Shown here: positions 39,541 through 49,051 of the stretch, in pieces
Position numbering within the stretch: the first letter of the stretch is position 1
Layout: every line of letters begins with the position of its first letter
Assembly (NCBI RefSeq): GCF_001693485.1
Contig: NZ_MAXC01000012.1
Location: forward strand, 930,001-994,000
Source: Bradyrhizobium sp. LMTR 3
GTDB lineage: Bacteria; Pseudomonadota; Alphaproteobacteria; Rhizobiales; Xanthobacteraceae
Reading direction: 5' to 3'
Length of the DNA stretch: 64,000 nucleotides
The notes under the pieces: generated by a model
Databases searched by the model: none
Told to the model about the DNA's origin: nothing
What the model saw: the letters and a program-made list of their open reading frames with translations, nothing else
Program-made: the position numbers and the translations under genes

Positions 39541-40479
39541 ATGCAAGATCAATCACAATCTTTTCTCGCCAACGGCGCTGATCGATGCGCTGACTCCTCA
39601 CTTGCAGAAATGCTGCGCCATGAGATTTGCTCCAACCGCGAGCTCTCCTTCCTCATGGAAGCTCATGATGCGCTCTCCGGCGTAATCGCCAAGCGGGCAG
39701 GCTTTAAAGGTCTGTGGGCGTCGGGCCTGTCGATTGCCTGCTCTCTCGGCTACCGCGATGCCAACGAAGCGTCTTGGAACCAACTCGTCGACGTGGTTGA
39801 GCGCATCGTGGACTCGACGGAGCTGCCCGTGCTCGTTGATGGCGATGGCGGCTTCGGGAATTTCAACAATGCGCGGCTCTTGGCGCGCAAACTCCGTCAG
39901 CGTGGCGCTGCCGGGATTGCGCTGGAGGACAGCTGTTTTCCGAAGATGAACTCGTTTGTTGGCAATTTGCATCCCCTAGCCGATATCGATGAATTCTCCG
40001 GCCGTCTGCGGGCAGTGAAAGATACAGTTGCGGACGAATTGGTTCTCGTGGCCCGGATCGAAGCGCTGATCGCCGGCCATGGAATGGACGAGGCAATTCT
40101 ACGCGCCAGCGCTTACGCGGCCGCGGGAGCCGACGCGATCCTCATTCACTCGCGTAAGAGCACCGCGGACGAGATCCTCTCATTCGCGAGTGCCTGGCAG
40201 AACTGCCTACCTGTCATAATCGTTCCAACGAAATACTATCGAACACCGGTCTCTAAATATCGGGATGCCAGCATCTCCACAGTGATCTGGGCCAACCACT
40301 CCATGCGAGCTGCAATAGCGGCAATGCGGCACGTCTGCGCTCGCATTATCGCCGAGGAAGGCATTGCCGGCATTGAGCCAGACATCGCGACGCTCGATGA
40401 GGTCTTCGATTTGTTGAGGTACGACGAACTCGCCCGTGCGGAAGCGCGATATCTCCACCCCCCTGAGCCACGGCAATAA
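39541..40479 (+). CDS. pepM: Phosphoenolpyruvate mutase (PepM)
   Basis: ATG 39541 follows AAGGAG by five bases. The 312-residue protein follows the Mytilus PEP mutase sequence, as I remember it, closely: GFKGLWASGLSIA, RDANEASW (D73), VLVDGDGGFGNFNN (D100, D102), VARIEALIAG, AILIHSRK, VIIVPTKYYRTP and VIWANHSMRAAIAA. PEP mutase converts phosphoenolpyruvate to phosphonopyruvate, the entry step to nearly all natural phosphonates. The signature loop E-D-K-x5-N-S reads EDSCFPKMNS: the glutamate, aspartate, asparagine (N137) and serine are kept, but the lysine is Ser131. That could lower activity or reflect decay. It heads the plus-strand block to 47258. Confidence 0.9.
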   Translation: MQDQSQSFLANGADRCADSSLAEMLRHEICSNRELSFLMEAHDALSGVIAKRAGFKGLWASGLSIACSLGYRDANEASWNQLVDVVERIVDSTELPVLVDGDGGFGNFNNARLLARKLRQRGAAGIALEDSCFPKMNSFVGNLHPLADIDEFSGRLRAVKDTVADELVLVARIEALIAGHGMDEAILRASAYAAAGADAILIHSRKSTADEILSFASAWQNCLPVIIVPTKYYRTPVSKYRDASISTVIWANHSMRAAIAAMRHVCARIIAEEGIAGIEPDIATLDEVFDLLRYDELARAEARYLHPPEPRQ

Positions 40480-40852
40480 CTTGTCATCCACACAACACGA
40501 TACTCGTTCTCGACGGACTGCTGCCATGCGACCGCCTGCCCTATCGTCACGCTCCACTGCAATCGCGAACGAGGCACTTGTTTGCTCTCCTAGCATTGGG
40601 CGTACCATCAAATGGCGCCCCAGCTCTTACTCGGCCAGACCTGTGCATGCTGCCGTATCTCGGCCCGATCTCTTATCTCCATGGCCACCTAGTCTCCAAA
40701 GAAGAGCTAGTAGCTTATTTCTCTCTCGGAGAAAGGCCGAAACGGACGATGATCCGTCTTTTTTGATTTGTGGGGTCTCATTTCCAAGGACTCCGCTAGA
40801 CCTCGCGCCACAGCAGCAACCATAGGCGACATTGGAGCGACGGAAAGCGCTG
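40480..40852. other. Gap between pepM and the aminotransferase
   Basis: No gene recognised in this 370-base spacer. Short frames on both strands are low-complexity. It could hold a second promoter or the trace of a deleted gene such as a phosphonopyruvate decarboxylase, but no such sequence is visible. Confidence 0.4.
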
Positions 40853-42024
40853 ATGTTGGCGCAACGAACAGTTCTGTTCAAATCTGTCGGGCACGGCTGC
40901 GGCGAGAACGGCCGCCAAAGCAGCTGCCGCGAACGGTATGGAAATCATCGATCTGACCGCCGGAGAAATGTGGAGCGACTTGGCGCCCTCGGTGCGCGAG
41001 GGCGCGATCGCCGCAATTAATCGCAACGTCAACCGCTACACTGACACGCTCGGTCTGATGGAGTTGCGACATGCTCTTGCTCGCAGGATTTCCACTGAGA
41101 CCGCTCAACCCTGGTCGGCGGACGAAATCGCGGTGACGAGCGGCGCCAAACAGGCGCTCTTCAATGCGGCCATGGTTATTCTGAATCCGGGCGACGAAGT
41201 GCTGATCCCCGCCCCCTACTGGACTACTTTCCCGGCCCAGATCGTCATTGCCGGCGGCACGCCGGTCTTTATCGGGACCCGGCATAGTAATTATGTGCCG
41301 ACGCTTACGGATCTCGTGAAGGCCGTTACATCAAGGACTAAGGCGATCGTGGTCAACACGCCGAATAATCCGACTGGCGCAATCTACGACCGCGAATCTC
41401 TTGCTGGCATTGCCCAACTTGCCATGGACCGCGATCTCTGGATCATCTTCGATGAATGCTACGGGGCTTTCGCTCACGCCCCACATACCCATAATCCGAT
41501 CGTCTCGGTTGCGCCCCAGGCACGCGATCGTACTTTGATCGTCAATTCGTTTTCCAAGTCGTTGGCCCTGACCGGCTGGCGGATTGGCTATCTCGCAGGC
41601 CCCAAGGCGGTCATCGGCGCGGTTAAAGCGCTGCAAAGCCAAACAACCTCCAATCCCAATGTCATTGCACAGCATGCGCTGCTCCATTATCTCGAGTGCG
41701 GCGGTCCTGCATACCAATTGCAGTTGCAGCGCCAAGTTGCCAACCCGCGGGCGCTCCGCCTCTCGATGCTTTCAACGCTGACATCGGTACCCCAACCTAC
41801 CGCCCAAGGTGGATTTTACTTCTATCTCGATCTCAGTGAATTGCAGCGGCACGCGAAGGCCCATGGCCGCGAAAACGTTGCTGATGGACGCTGGTGTTGC
41901 AACAGTTTCGGGCACAGCCTTTGGCGACCCCGCTGGGGTTCGACTCTCCTATGGCATCAATCTCGAATTGCTCGACAAAGCCTTGCGGCGTCTGACCGCA
42001 ACTCTGAACGAACTGACCTTTTGA
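40853..42024 (+). pseudogene. Class I aminotransferase, two frameshifts (phosphonopyruvate amination?)
   Basis: ATG 40853 after GGAAAG gives MLAQRTVLFK, then the frame shifts (SGTAAARTAAKAAAANG before MEIIDLTAGEM). A long good frame follows with NTPNNPTGAIYDRESL, WIIFDECYG and the PLP-lysine loop NSFSKSLALTGWRIGYL of aspartate-type aminotransferases. A second shift near 41875 moves the C-terminal part (KTLLMDAGVATVSGTAFGDP, then AGVRLSYGINL) to another frame, ending at 42024. Two single-base changes would restore a protein of about 390 residues. Between pepM and a nucleotidyltransferase, the natural substrate would be phosphonopyruvate, giving phosphonoalanine; that is inference. Possible sequencing errors cannot be excluded. 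Confidence 0.78.
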
Positions 42025-42059
42025 GTGGCAAGGTGCCTGCATTTAAAGAGGTTACCATA

Positions 42060-42250
42060 ATGCCCGACATTCCAAGCCACGCCGTCACCCTTGCCGCGGG
42101 GACTCGGCTCCCGCCAGCGGTCTCTGACCGAGACCCGACCAAAGCCGCTATTCGAAGTGCTTGGCACGCCGATCTTGCACAACACACTCGGCAATTTGGC
42201 CGCTCTTGTGTCCCTGGCTCAACCTTCCGATCTGCTGCGAAACGTTGCCT
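42060..42250 (+). pseudogene. Remnant of a second nucleotidyltransferase
   Basis: ATG 42060 follows AAAGAGG. The translation starts MPDIPSHAVTLAAGTRL, which parallels the A-V-I-L-A-A-G-x-G-S-R-L start of nucleotidyltransferases. In the next frame ETRPKPLFEVLGTPILHNTL appears, closely parallel to RPKPLVQVNGTPILHNALRN of the intact gene at 42457. It stops soon after. It is a decayed duplicate or a leftover of a larger rearrangement. Confidence 0.62.
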
Positions 42251-42456
42251 AAAAGGACAGCCGACGACATCTAAGCACGTTGCTTGCGCAAGCCGGCGTC
42301 GCGCCATATCCGGCACCGCATTCGAGACGCCGCAGGTATCGCCTCTCCCCCGGATTGTATCCGAAACACTCGAAACCTTCCCCAGACAGCAGGTCGCAAT
42401 CCTCACCGTCCGGGAACGACGGTGCGGAAAATCCTGCGATGATGAAAGGGGATGAA

Positions 42457-43257
42457 ATGACCACCAATGCTCCAAAGAAAGCCGTCATTCTCGCCGCCGG
42501 CTGCGGCTCCCGCTTGCGTCCGCTCACCAATCTGCGCCCGAAGCCGCTGGTCCAAGTCAACGGAACTCCGATCCTTCACAACGCTCTGCGCAATCTGGAA
42601 GCCGTCGGCGTGGAAGAGGTGACGATCGTCGTCGGTTATCGGAAGGACGCAATTCAATATGCCTGCGGCAGCCGCTTTGGTGAGCTCGAAATCAAGTATG
42701 TCGAGTCGGCCGTCTTCCACCGTACCGGGAGCGCCTATTCCCTGTGGCTCGCGCGCGACGCGCTTCTTTCCGGAGACTGCTTTCTTCTCGAGGGCGACGT
42801 TTTTTTCGAGGAGGATGTTTTGCGCTACCTGATGATCGGAGAGGCGACTGATGCGGCTGCAGTTGCTCCCTTCTCTGAATTGATGGAAGGGTCGGCAGTT
42901 CTGTTGTCGGATAGCGGCCTCATCTCAGGTTTCCGCATGAAGCAAACCGCAGCAAAGCTTGTCACGGATGGGCCACGACTATTCAAGACGATGAACCTGC
43001 TACGATTCTCGGCGCGGACTCTCAGGGCAACGATCGTTCCAGGGCTGGACGATATCATCGGCTCCGGAGCTGCTCAGGCCTACATCGAGGAGCTTCTTGC
43101 GTATCTGGTGGAACGGCGCGGCCTACAGCTCGCAGCGGCGCGTTGCGACGCTCTCAGGTGGTACGAAATCGACAGCACCGAAGATCTGCGCATCGCAGAG
43201 CGCATTTTCGCGGGAGCGAACACCTTCGGCCTGCCTTGTGAGCTGCAGAATAGGTGA
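42457..43257 (+). CDS. Nucleotidyltransferase, PntC-like (phosphonate activation)
   Basis: The start at ATG 42457 follows AAAGGGG at a good distance. The 266-residue protein begins with the nucleotide-binding signature AVILAAGCGSRLRPLTNLRP-KPL and has TPILHNALRNLEAVGVEEVT, EGDVFFEEDVLRYL with the metal-binding aspartate in EGD, and a late WYEIDSTEDLRIAERIF. It belongs to the CTP:phosphocholine/2-aminoethylphosphonate cytidylyltransferase type (LicC/PntC). PntC enzymes activate phosphonates with CMP for later transfer. The next gene encodes a CDP-alcohol phosphatidyltransferase, so activation followed by head-group transfer is the natural reading. Exact phosphonate and nucleotide are inferred. 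Confidence 0.85.
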   Translation: MTTNAPKKAVILAAGCGSRLRPLTNLRPKPLVQVNGTPILHNALRNLEAVGVEEVTIVVGYRKDAIQYACGSRFGELEIKYVESAVFHRTGSAYSLWLARDALLSGDCFLLEGDVFFEEDVLRYLMIGEATDAAAVAPFSELMEGSAVLLSDSGLISGFRMKQTAAKLVTDGPRLFKTMNLLRFSARTLRATIVPGLDDIIGSGAAQAYIEELLAYLVERRGLQLAAARCDALRWYEIDSTEDLRIAERIFAGANTFGLPCELQNR

Positions 43258-43264
43258 GCCACCA

Positions 43265-43870
43265 ATGCTGAAATACCTTTGGGATCCAGCGAACGCCATA
43301 ACAACCGGAGGCCTTCTTTTTTCTTCCGTCAGCCTATTCCTCGCTCTCTCCGAGCACCTTGAGCTATCCGTGGTGGCGGCGCTTTGGGCTGTCCTCGCAG
43401 ATCATCTCGATGGGGTCGTGGCAGCTCGCACGAAGAATCGTGATCCAGATGTTGCGAAGATGGGAAAGAGCCTCGACGGGTTCGGCGACATTATCTACGG
43501 AGCCGTTTTGCCCGCAGCAATTGTGATCCAACTCAGCCACGCCTCCCTCCTTGCCCTGGCGACCGCAACCGCCCTACTTGTGGCCGCGGCAATTCGGCTC
43601 AGCTACTTTGCGAATTTCGGCAGGTCGTCCGATGGGCGCTTCTTAGGTGTGCCCTTGTCATACGACGTGCCGCTACTGGCCCTCTTATTCCTTCTCCGAC
43701 CTCTTATCCCTACTGAAGGATTCGTGGGCGTTGTTAATATCTGCTTCCTGCTGCTCGCTGTCGCTCACGTGGCCTCTATTCGTGTGCCATCACCGAACAT
43801 GGCGATGTATGCAGCAATCAGCGTTTTCGCCGTCGCGTCGTCGGCCGCTTTAGTCGGCCGCTCCCTCTGA
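43265..43870 (+). CDS. CDP-alcohol phosphatidyltransferase family membrane protein
   Basis: ATG 43265 lies seven bases after the nucleotidyltransferase stop. The 201-residue protein has about six hydrophobic segments and the family's metal site: DHLDGVVAAR, then GKSLDGFGD. This is the D-x2-D-G...A-R...G-x3-D-x3-D signature with one extra residue between D-G and A-R compared with PssA. These inner-membrane enzymes transfer a phospho-group from a CDP- or CMP-linked donor to an alcohol. Beside a PntC-like gene the product could be a phosphonolipid or another membrane-anchored phosphonate, which is inference. Intact. Confidence 0.85.
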   Translation: MLKYLWDPANAITTGGLLFSSVSLFLALSEHLELSVVAALWAVLADHLDGVVAARTKNRDPDVAKMGKSLDGFGDIIYGAVLPAAIVIQLSHASLLALATATALLVAAAIRLSYFANFGRSSDGRFLGVPLSYDVPLLALLFLLRPLIPTEGFVGVVNICFLLLAVAHVASIRVPSPNMAMYAAISVFAVASSAALVGRSL

Positions 43871-44136
43871 GCAGCTCGTGGGCAGATTCGGATGAGATCG
43901 AAGGAGAGTGGCATGATCGGCGCGAGTGAACGGGCTCGTGGTAGGGCTTCCTGCTGCGGACCGATTCGTCGGCCCATGTTCACGATTTTCCGGAACTTGT
44001 CGCGTGTGTCCTCGTCGCACTTGCTGTCGAGAACGTTGCGTTCCCCGAGTGCTGGAGACGGCTCGCGCCGGGTTTCCTGGTCGTCGTTGTCATCAGCCTT
44101 TGGGGAATGCATCATACTTGCAATGGGGTGGCTGCC
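43871..44136 (+). other. Spacer with a possible lost membrane segment
   Basis: The frame of the following SelA-like gene is open upstream and encodes a hydrophobic stretch (LVACVLVALAVENVAF, then PGFLVVVVISLWGM) around 43995-44110. It may be part of the next protein, the end of a decayed membrane protein, or chance. No ribosome-binding site settles this. Confidence 0.35.
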
Positions 44137-45703
44137 ATGAATATGCGGCCTGACTCTATAGATGCATGTGATCCGTCCGAACGAGACCACACGAGGGGCT
44201 GGATCTATCGAAAAGTCGGCGTTGAACCATTTATCCAATGCGCTGGTGTCCGCACGATTTACGGCGCAAGCAATCCGAGCGACGAGGTCATCGCCGCAAT
44301 GAACGCCGCTGCCGAGGCTTTCGTCGATTTGGATGAGCTCGCTGATGCCGCAGGCAAAAGGCTCGCGGAGCTCACGGGCGCCGAATGGGGCGTCATTACC
44401 GCCGGCACTGCATCAACGCTAACGTTAGCCACTGCGGCGTGCATTGCCGGAAATAATCCGGAGCTGATGTTGCGATTGCCGGACACGTCGGGGCTGCGCA
44501 ACAAGGTGTTAATTCCCTGCGATCAGCGTTTTTCATACGAACAGGCGATCCGCGCCGCGGGCGGCAAGATCGTCAGCATTGGTAGCACACAGGAGTTGAC
44601 GCAGGCGTTTGATGGGAGCGTTGCGATGATCTGCATGCTGGGTCGCATGGAAGCTGCGTCGGTATTGCCAATAAGGTCACTCTTGCCTTTGGCGCGCGCA
44701 CACGGCGTGCCAATTCTCGTCAATGCTGCCGGGCTTTCACCAGGAAAGCCGGATCGCTGGATCAAGTATGGAGCCGACCTGGTGGTTTACGCAGGTGGCA
44801 AATATATCCGTGGGCCCCAATCCACTGCTATCGTGCTTGGCAGCGAACGGCTTTGTAAGGCTATCTGGTGGATTTGGAGCGCCTCACCAGGCATTCGGAC
44901 GGTCAATGAAGGTTGGCAAGGAGGAAGTGGTCGGCGCACTAATCGCGCTAGACCGCTGGATCAATTTTGGATCGGCAAAGGAAGAGCGCGACCAGTGGCT
45001 TCCGCGCTTAAAGCGGATTGCGGCTCACATTAACCTGCTGGGCGTTAGGACGGAAGTGCTTTCCTGGCCTGGTTCTGTTACAGCCATCCGACTGAAGGTC
45101 ATCTGGGACCCTGATGTTATTCCGTTTAGTGCGGAACAGTTGAGGCTCGCCCTGTTGCAACAACGGCCGCGGATCCTGATCCACGATTTTTGGTCTACGC
45201 CAATCTCGATCATATTGGATCCCGTGAATCTGTCTGAGGATGACGCGGAAACCGTCGGCCGCGCCTTGGCAACCGCGTTCCGTAGCCCCCAGTCGATAGC
45301 TCAACCTACCCCCAACCTCCCTGCAGAAGTCAATGTCTCGGGCAGCTGGTGTGTCGAAATGCAATTCCTTCATGGTTCGGCGACACACCAAATCAACATT
45401 CAGCAGAACGGCAAATTGATATCGGGCGTTCATCACACAGGATCCTCCACCGGAGTTGTATCTGGTGAAGTTCATGGCCGCCATGTCCACTTTGAGGCTG
45501 CGCACGAGCAGTTACCGATTTCGCTGTTCTACGGGTTCGAGGGCGATTTCGCGGGGGACGGCTCAATCAGCGGAAAGGTTCGGCTGGGCGGCACCGCCAA
45601 AGAACATTTCGGGCCGGTTTTCAAAGGTCAATATGGTTTTGCGGAAGGCATGCAAGACCCCACCTCGCTCCAGATGATTCAGTCCCGCAGGCTGTCGCCC
45701 TAA
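44137..45703 (+). pseudogene. SelA-like PLP enzyme with C-terminal beta domain, one frameshift
   Basis: From ATG 44137 the sequence follows the SelA/D-glucosaminate-6-phosphate ammonia-lyase fold: CAGVRTIYGASNPSDEVIAA, AEWGVITAGTASTLTLATAA, VPILVNAAG, and the PLP lysine in YAGGKYIRGPQSTAIVLG. A frameshift near 44865 moves the rest to another frame (GAPHQAFGRSMKVGKEEVVG onwards), which runs to 45703 and ends with an extra domain of about 110 residues rich in beta strands (GSWCVEMQFLHGSATHQINI and GEVHGRHVHFEAA). The reconstructed length is about 520 residues. The reaction is unknown: PLP enzymes of this fold do eliminations, decarboxylations and transfers, any of which could act on phosphonoalanine. 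One base change would restore it. Confidence 0.75.
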
Positions 45704-45902
45704 ACCAGGGAAGACCCGAATGACCATTCAGAACGTGGACACACGACTTTTCCATCTCGTTATAGCGATCCGCGCCGACATACCGGCGCAATGCCGAGAT
45801 CGATCCCGCGCCCCCTGATGTAAGCTCGGGCTGTTGAAGGCGCCCTCGCTGGATCCCGTGCACGTCCATGAAGACCTGGTTCTGCTTACCCGGAAAACCA
45901 AA

Positions 45903-47258
45903 ATGAACATCCATGCCCAGCAACAAAGAGAGCCAATTAGTCTTATAAGAACCACCCCTCCAACGCCAGATTGGATGGGTGCCAAATTATCGAAAACGCT
46001 AGTTGAGCTAGCTGAACGAAATGAGCTCGACAGATTGTTGAGGTATCACCGCTTTGGCGGAACGGAAGCTGATCGCCAAGCTGGAGCGACTTGGCTGGCA
46101 AAGCGCTTCGCTGTTGCGCCCTCAATTGATCGTATCCTGGTCACCAATGGAACGCAGAACGCGCTCCTAATCACATTAGTATGCGTGGTAGGAAGTGGTA
46201 ACCTGCTGCTGACCGAGAACTTGAGCTACTATGATTTGCGGCGGATTTCCGGCTTCTTGAATATCAATGTCAAGGGCATAGCGATGGACAACGACGGAGC
46301 GTTGCCAGACGCGTTTGAACACGCGTGCAAAACACTCAATCCCAAAGCTCTATTCCTTATGCCCACGGTTCACAATCCTACCACAATGATCATGTCGCGC
46401 GAGCGGCGCCTCGCGCTCGCCGATGTCGCGAGACGATATGGTGTCATGATCATTGAAGACGATGTTTACAGGTTCCTTCCACAGGAAGCACCGCCTTCAA
46501 TTAGTGCGTTGGCGCCGGACGTCACCTGGTACGCCGCAGGCTTGGCGAAATGCATTGCTCCAGGCTTGAAGATTGCCTATCTCTTGCCGCCGTCCGCGGG
46601 CGCGGTGGCAAGTGCATTCGATCGCTTTCACGCTACCTCGACCTGGCATGTCGCTCCCCTGTCTGCGTCAGTGGCTCAAAGCTGGATCTCTGATGGCACT
46701 GCCGAAAAGGTGTTGCTTGCTATTCGCAGTGAAGCGGCAGCCCGACAGGCAATTGCGGCGAGACTGTTCGCTCGTGCAACTTACCTGACCAAGCCGGAGG
46801 CACTACACATATGGCTGACCCTTCCGCGCAGATGGACACAATCGAGCTTTATAGCCGCGGCAGCCAGGGCTGGGGTAGAACTTCGCCCCGGAAGCATGTT
46901 CTCCCTTGACGAGGAAAACGCCCCGAACGCCATTCGGATTGTCTTAGGTAGCCCGGAAACCCGTGCCAGCCTTGAGCGAGCTTTGATCGCCCTCAAGCCC
47001 TCGTCCACGAATAGCATATTTCACGACTCACGACCGCGCGCGCAGGTCGGATCGAGACGCTTTCCGAATTGGGCTTCCCTTCCGACCGCGATGAAACTGG
47101 CTTTACACTATGCCGAACGTTCCGCGCCAGCTCCCGTCCGCCATTGCGCTAGAAGACAAATCAAAGGTACCTCGGCGACTCCGGACTGCAAACCACTTGG
47201 GCGGAAGGTCAACTCTGAAATCAGACATCTTTTCGATCTCGCTTCGGCCACTAGATAG
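45903..47258 (+). CDS. MocR-type aminotransferase-fold PLP enzyme, no HTH
   Basis: ATG 45903 is in frame with the family resemblance; the frame opens at 45834. The 451-residue protein resembles the aminotransferase domain of MocR/PdxR regulators and 2-aminoadipate aminotransferases: RILVTNGTQNALLITLV, FLMPTVHNPTTMIMSRERRL, MIIEDDVYRFLPQE and the PLP lysine in GLAKCIAPGLKIAYLLPP. No GntR DNA-binding domain precedes it. Residues from about 390 on are an atypical tail, possibly read-through after an ancient frameshift. A transaminase or decarboxylase step on a phosphonate amino acid is plausible by position. Substrate unknown. Confidence 0.78.
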   Translation: MNIHAQQQREPISLIRTTPPTPDWMGAKLSKTLVELAERNELDRLLRYHRFGGTEADRQAGATWLAKRFAVAPSIDRILVTNGTQNALLITLVCVVGSGNLLLTENLSYYDLRRISGFLNINVKGIAMDNDGALPDAFEHACKTLNPKALFLMPTVHNPTTMIMSRERRLALADVARRYGVMIIEDDVYRFLPQEAPPSISALAPDVTWYAAGLAKCIAPGLKIAYLLPPSAGAVASAFDRFHATSTWHVAPLSASVAQSWISDGTAEKVLLAIRSEAAARQAIAARLFARATYLTKPEALHIWLTLPRRWTQSSFIAAAARAGVELRPGSMFSLDEENAPNAIRIVLGSPETRASLERALIALKPSSTNSIFHDSRPRAQVGSRRFPNWASLPTAMKLALHYAERSAPAPVRHCARRQIKGTSATPDCKPLGRKVNSEIRHLFDLASATR

Positions 47259-47764
47259 CTTTTCTTGATCAACAATTGGAAAGCACCGCAGTAGCGGCAA
47301 TATCGACCTCTACCTAGATAAACCGATCTGTCAACAGACCTTCATTGTTAACGTTAGATAGGATCGTTGAATCGGCACCGTTCGCAATTTGCATCAATGC
47401 AGGCTGACTTGGCTCCGAGCTCGCTGGCAGGATTACTTGAGTTTGAAGCAAGATAACTTGACAATGTGCCGATCTTAGCGCCGAGCTCAAGAGTTACTCG
47501 CGCAGCATCTCACCGCGATGCCGTTCGGGGGAAGCCGAGATCAATTCCTCGCAGCTCCCTATAGGAGTTCGCGAAGACAATCATCGTTACTCGCCGAGAA
47601 CAGAGTGAAACGAACATTTGCGTTCGTTACAGCAACGTACGAAAAGCAGGTCGGTCCACTTACCGCGAGGCCTTCGTCTGCCACGGAATAGCGCAGTTCG
47701 TTCGGTGTTGACTAGCGCGTCCTCCTTCCTAGAACCGGCGTGTGCACTTCGTCTAGACATGCGA
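47259..47764. other. Convergent intergenic region
   Basis: It lies between the 3' ends of the plus-strand block and the minus-strand LysR gene. I see no gene and no clear terminator hairpin with a T-run. Confidence 0.4.
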
Positions 47765-48674
47765 CTAATTGGCTTCCGGGATTGCGGCCTTCTTACAAAG
47801 GCGCGTCAACCATCGACAAAAAGCACGAGCGATGTCGGGGTTGTGACTGCGATCGACAGCATAAGCCCGATATTGCATGCCGCTGGGAGTCCGCGATCCT
47901 GGTATCACATGCAGAACGCCCGCGCGCACAAGATCGCTGACAATGATCTCGGGAACTACCAGAAGGCATTTTCCTGTCATGACCGCCGGCAGGGCAAGGT
48001 AATTGTGATCATATCGCGCACCCGACTTTATATCTCTCGGGCTCAGGTTCATCGCTCGTAGCCATGTTGGCAGTATGTCGGGCCGCGATGTGATGTTCAG
48101 AACCGGCATCAATCGAACAACTGAGAGCATTCTGCCATTTACGTGGTTTGGCGCGCCCACACAGACGAGTTGCTCATTGTAGATTTCCCAATCATCTGCC
48201 GGCTCGATGACAGAAAGGTCGCGCGTAATCAAGATGTCGAAATCATCGGAAGATGTCGGCGGAGATAATGGAACTAATCACATCCACAATTACGCCACCC
48301 ATCTCAACGGAGAATGCCTGAAGGTTCGGAATTAGAAAAGAATATGCGAAGGTCGAAAGCGACGTGCGAACCACAATCCGATTGGCGTCGGGAGGATTCC
48401 GCCGACGCATTCGTTTGGCGGTGAAGCACACTGTATCTAGTGGTTCGGCGACGGCATTCGCGAAAAGCCTGCCGAATTCTGTCAATTCGCTCCGACGACC
48501 GCGTCGTTGCACGAGGTCTGTCCCCAGGTAGGCTTGCAGCACGGCCAAGTAGCGGCTGACCGAGCTCTGGGTCGCTCCTAATGCGCTCGCCGCGCGCGTC
48601 ACGCTTCCTTCCCGCGCGATCATCACGAACGCTCGGATTGCGTTGAGCGGCACTTCATCGTTTTGGGCAGCCAT
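47765..48674 (-). pseudogene. LysR-family regulator (GcvA-like), one frameshift
   Basis: From ATG 48674 the N-terminal HTH is clear: LNAIRAFVMIAREGSVTRAA, then SALGATQSSVSRYLAVLQAY. The effector-binding domain continues through VVRTSLSTFAYSFLIPNLQA to ADIF, where the frame stops at 48243. It resumes in the next frame as DILITRDLSVIEPADDWEIY and runs to 47765. A single indel near 48240 splits about 300 residues. The gene is transcribed divergently from the opp operon side and in the same direction as the phosphonopyruvate hydrolase gene, so it is the likely pathway regulator (compare the LysR regulator in Variovorax pal genes, from recall). Confidence 0.78.
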
Positions 48675-49051
48675 CTTCTGCTCGGGCAATTTCCTGAAAT
48701 TTCCGCCAGCTTTCATTGGCAGGCCATTCCAGAATGGATGTTCCATCACATTATTCGATTGTATAGGCCGGATTTCTGCTTATTAGCGATATTCCACGCG
48801 CGAAATCGGATTCCAGCCTCAGCCGATAGGGTCGGTGCGTTGACAGCGTTTTCCCGAGACGCACCTTAAGGCGCGAGTGAAGCGGTCGGCGCGATAGCTC
48901 TTCTTGCAGTCGACACTCCGCGGCTTTCTAAACGAGAAGGCCGTTAACTCAATTTTCCGATCAAGAGCGCGCCGAGATGGCGCCTCTGCGGAGCTAAGCG
49001 GCTATCTATTACGTTAGAAATTCGATGGTCACGGCTATGATGAAATGATGT
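48675..49051. other. Intergenic between palA-like gene and lysR
   Basis: No gene is seen. The LysR reading could start as far upstream as 48749. LysR binding sites (T-N11-A) are expected here but cannot be singled out. Confidence 0.4.

Noticed and set aside
47330..47420. Possible nif-type promoter (sigma-54 or NifA site) downstream of the phosphonate block
   Set aside because: GGCAC is present, but the GC doublet at the required 10-base spacing and a proper TGT-N10-ACA are not.
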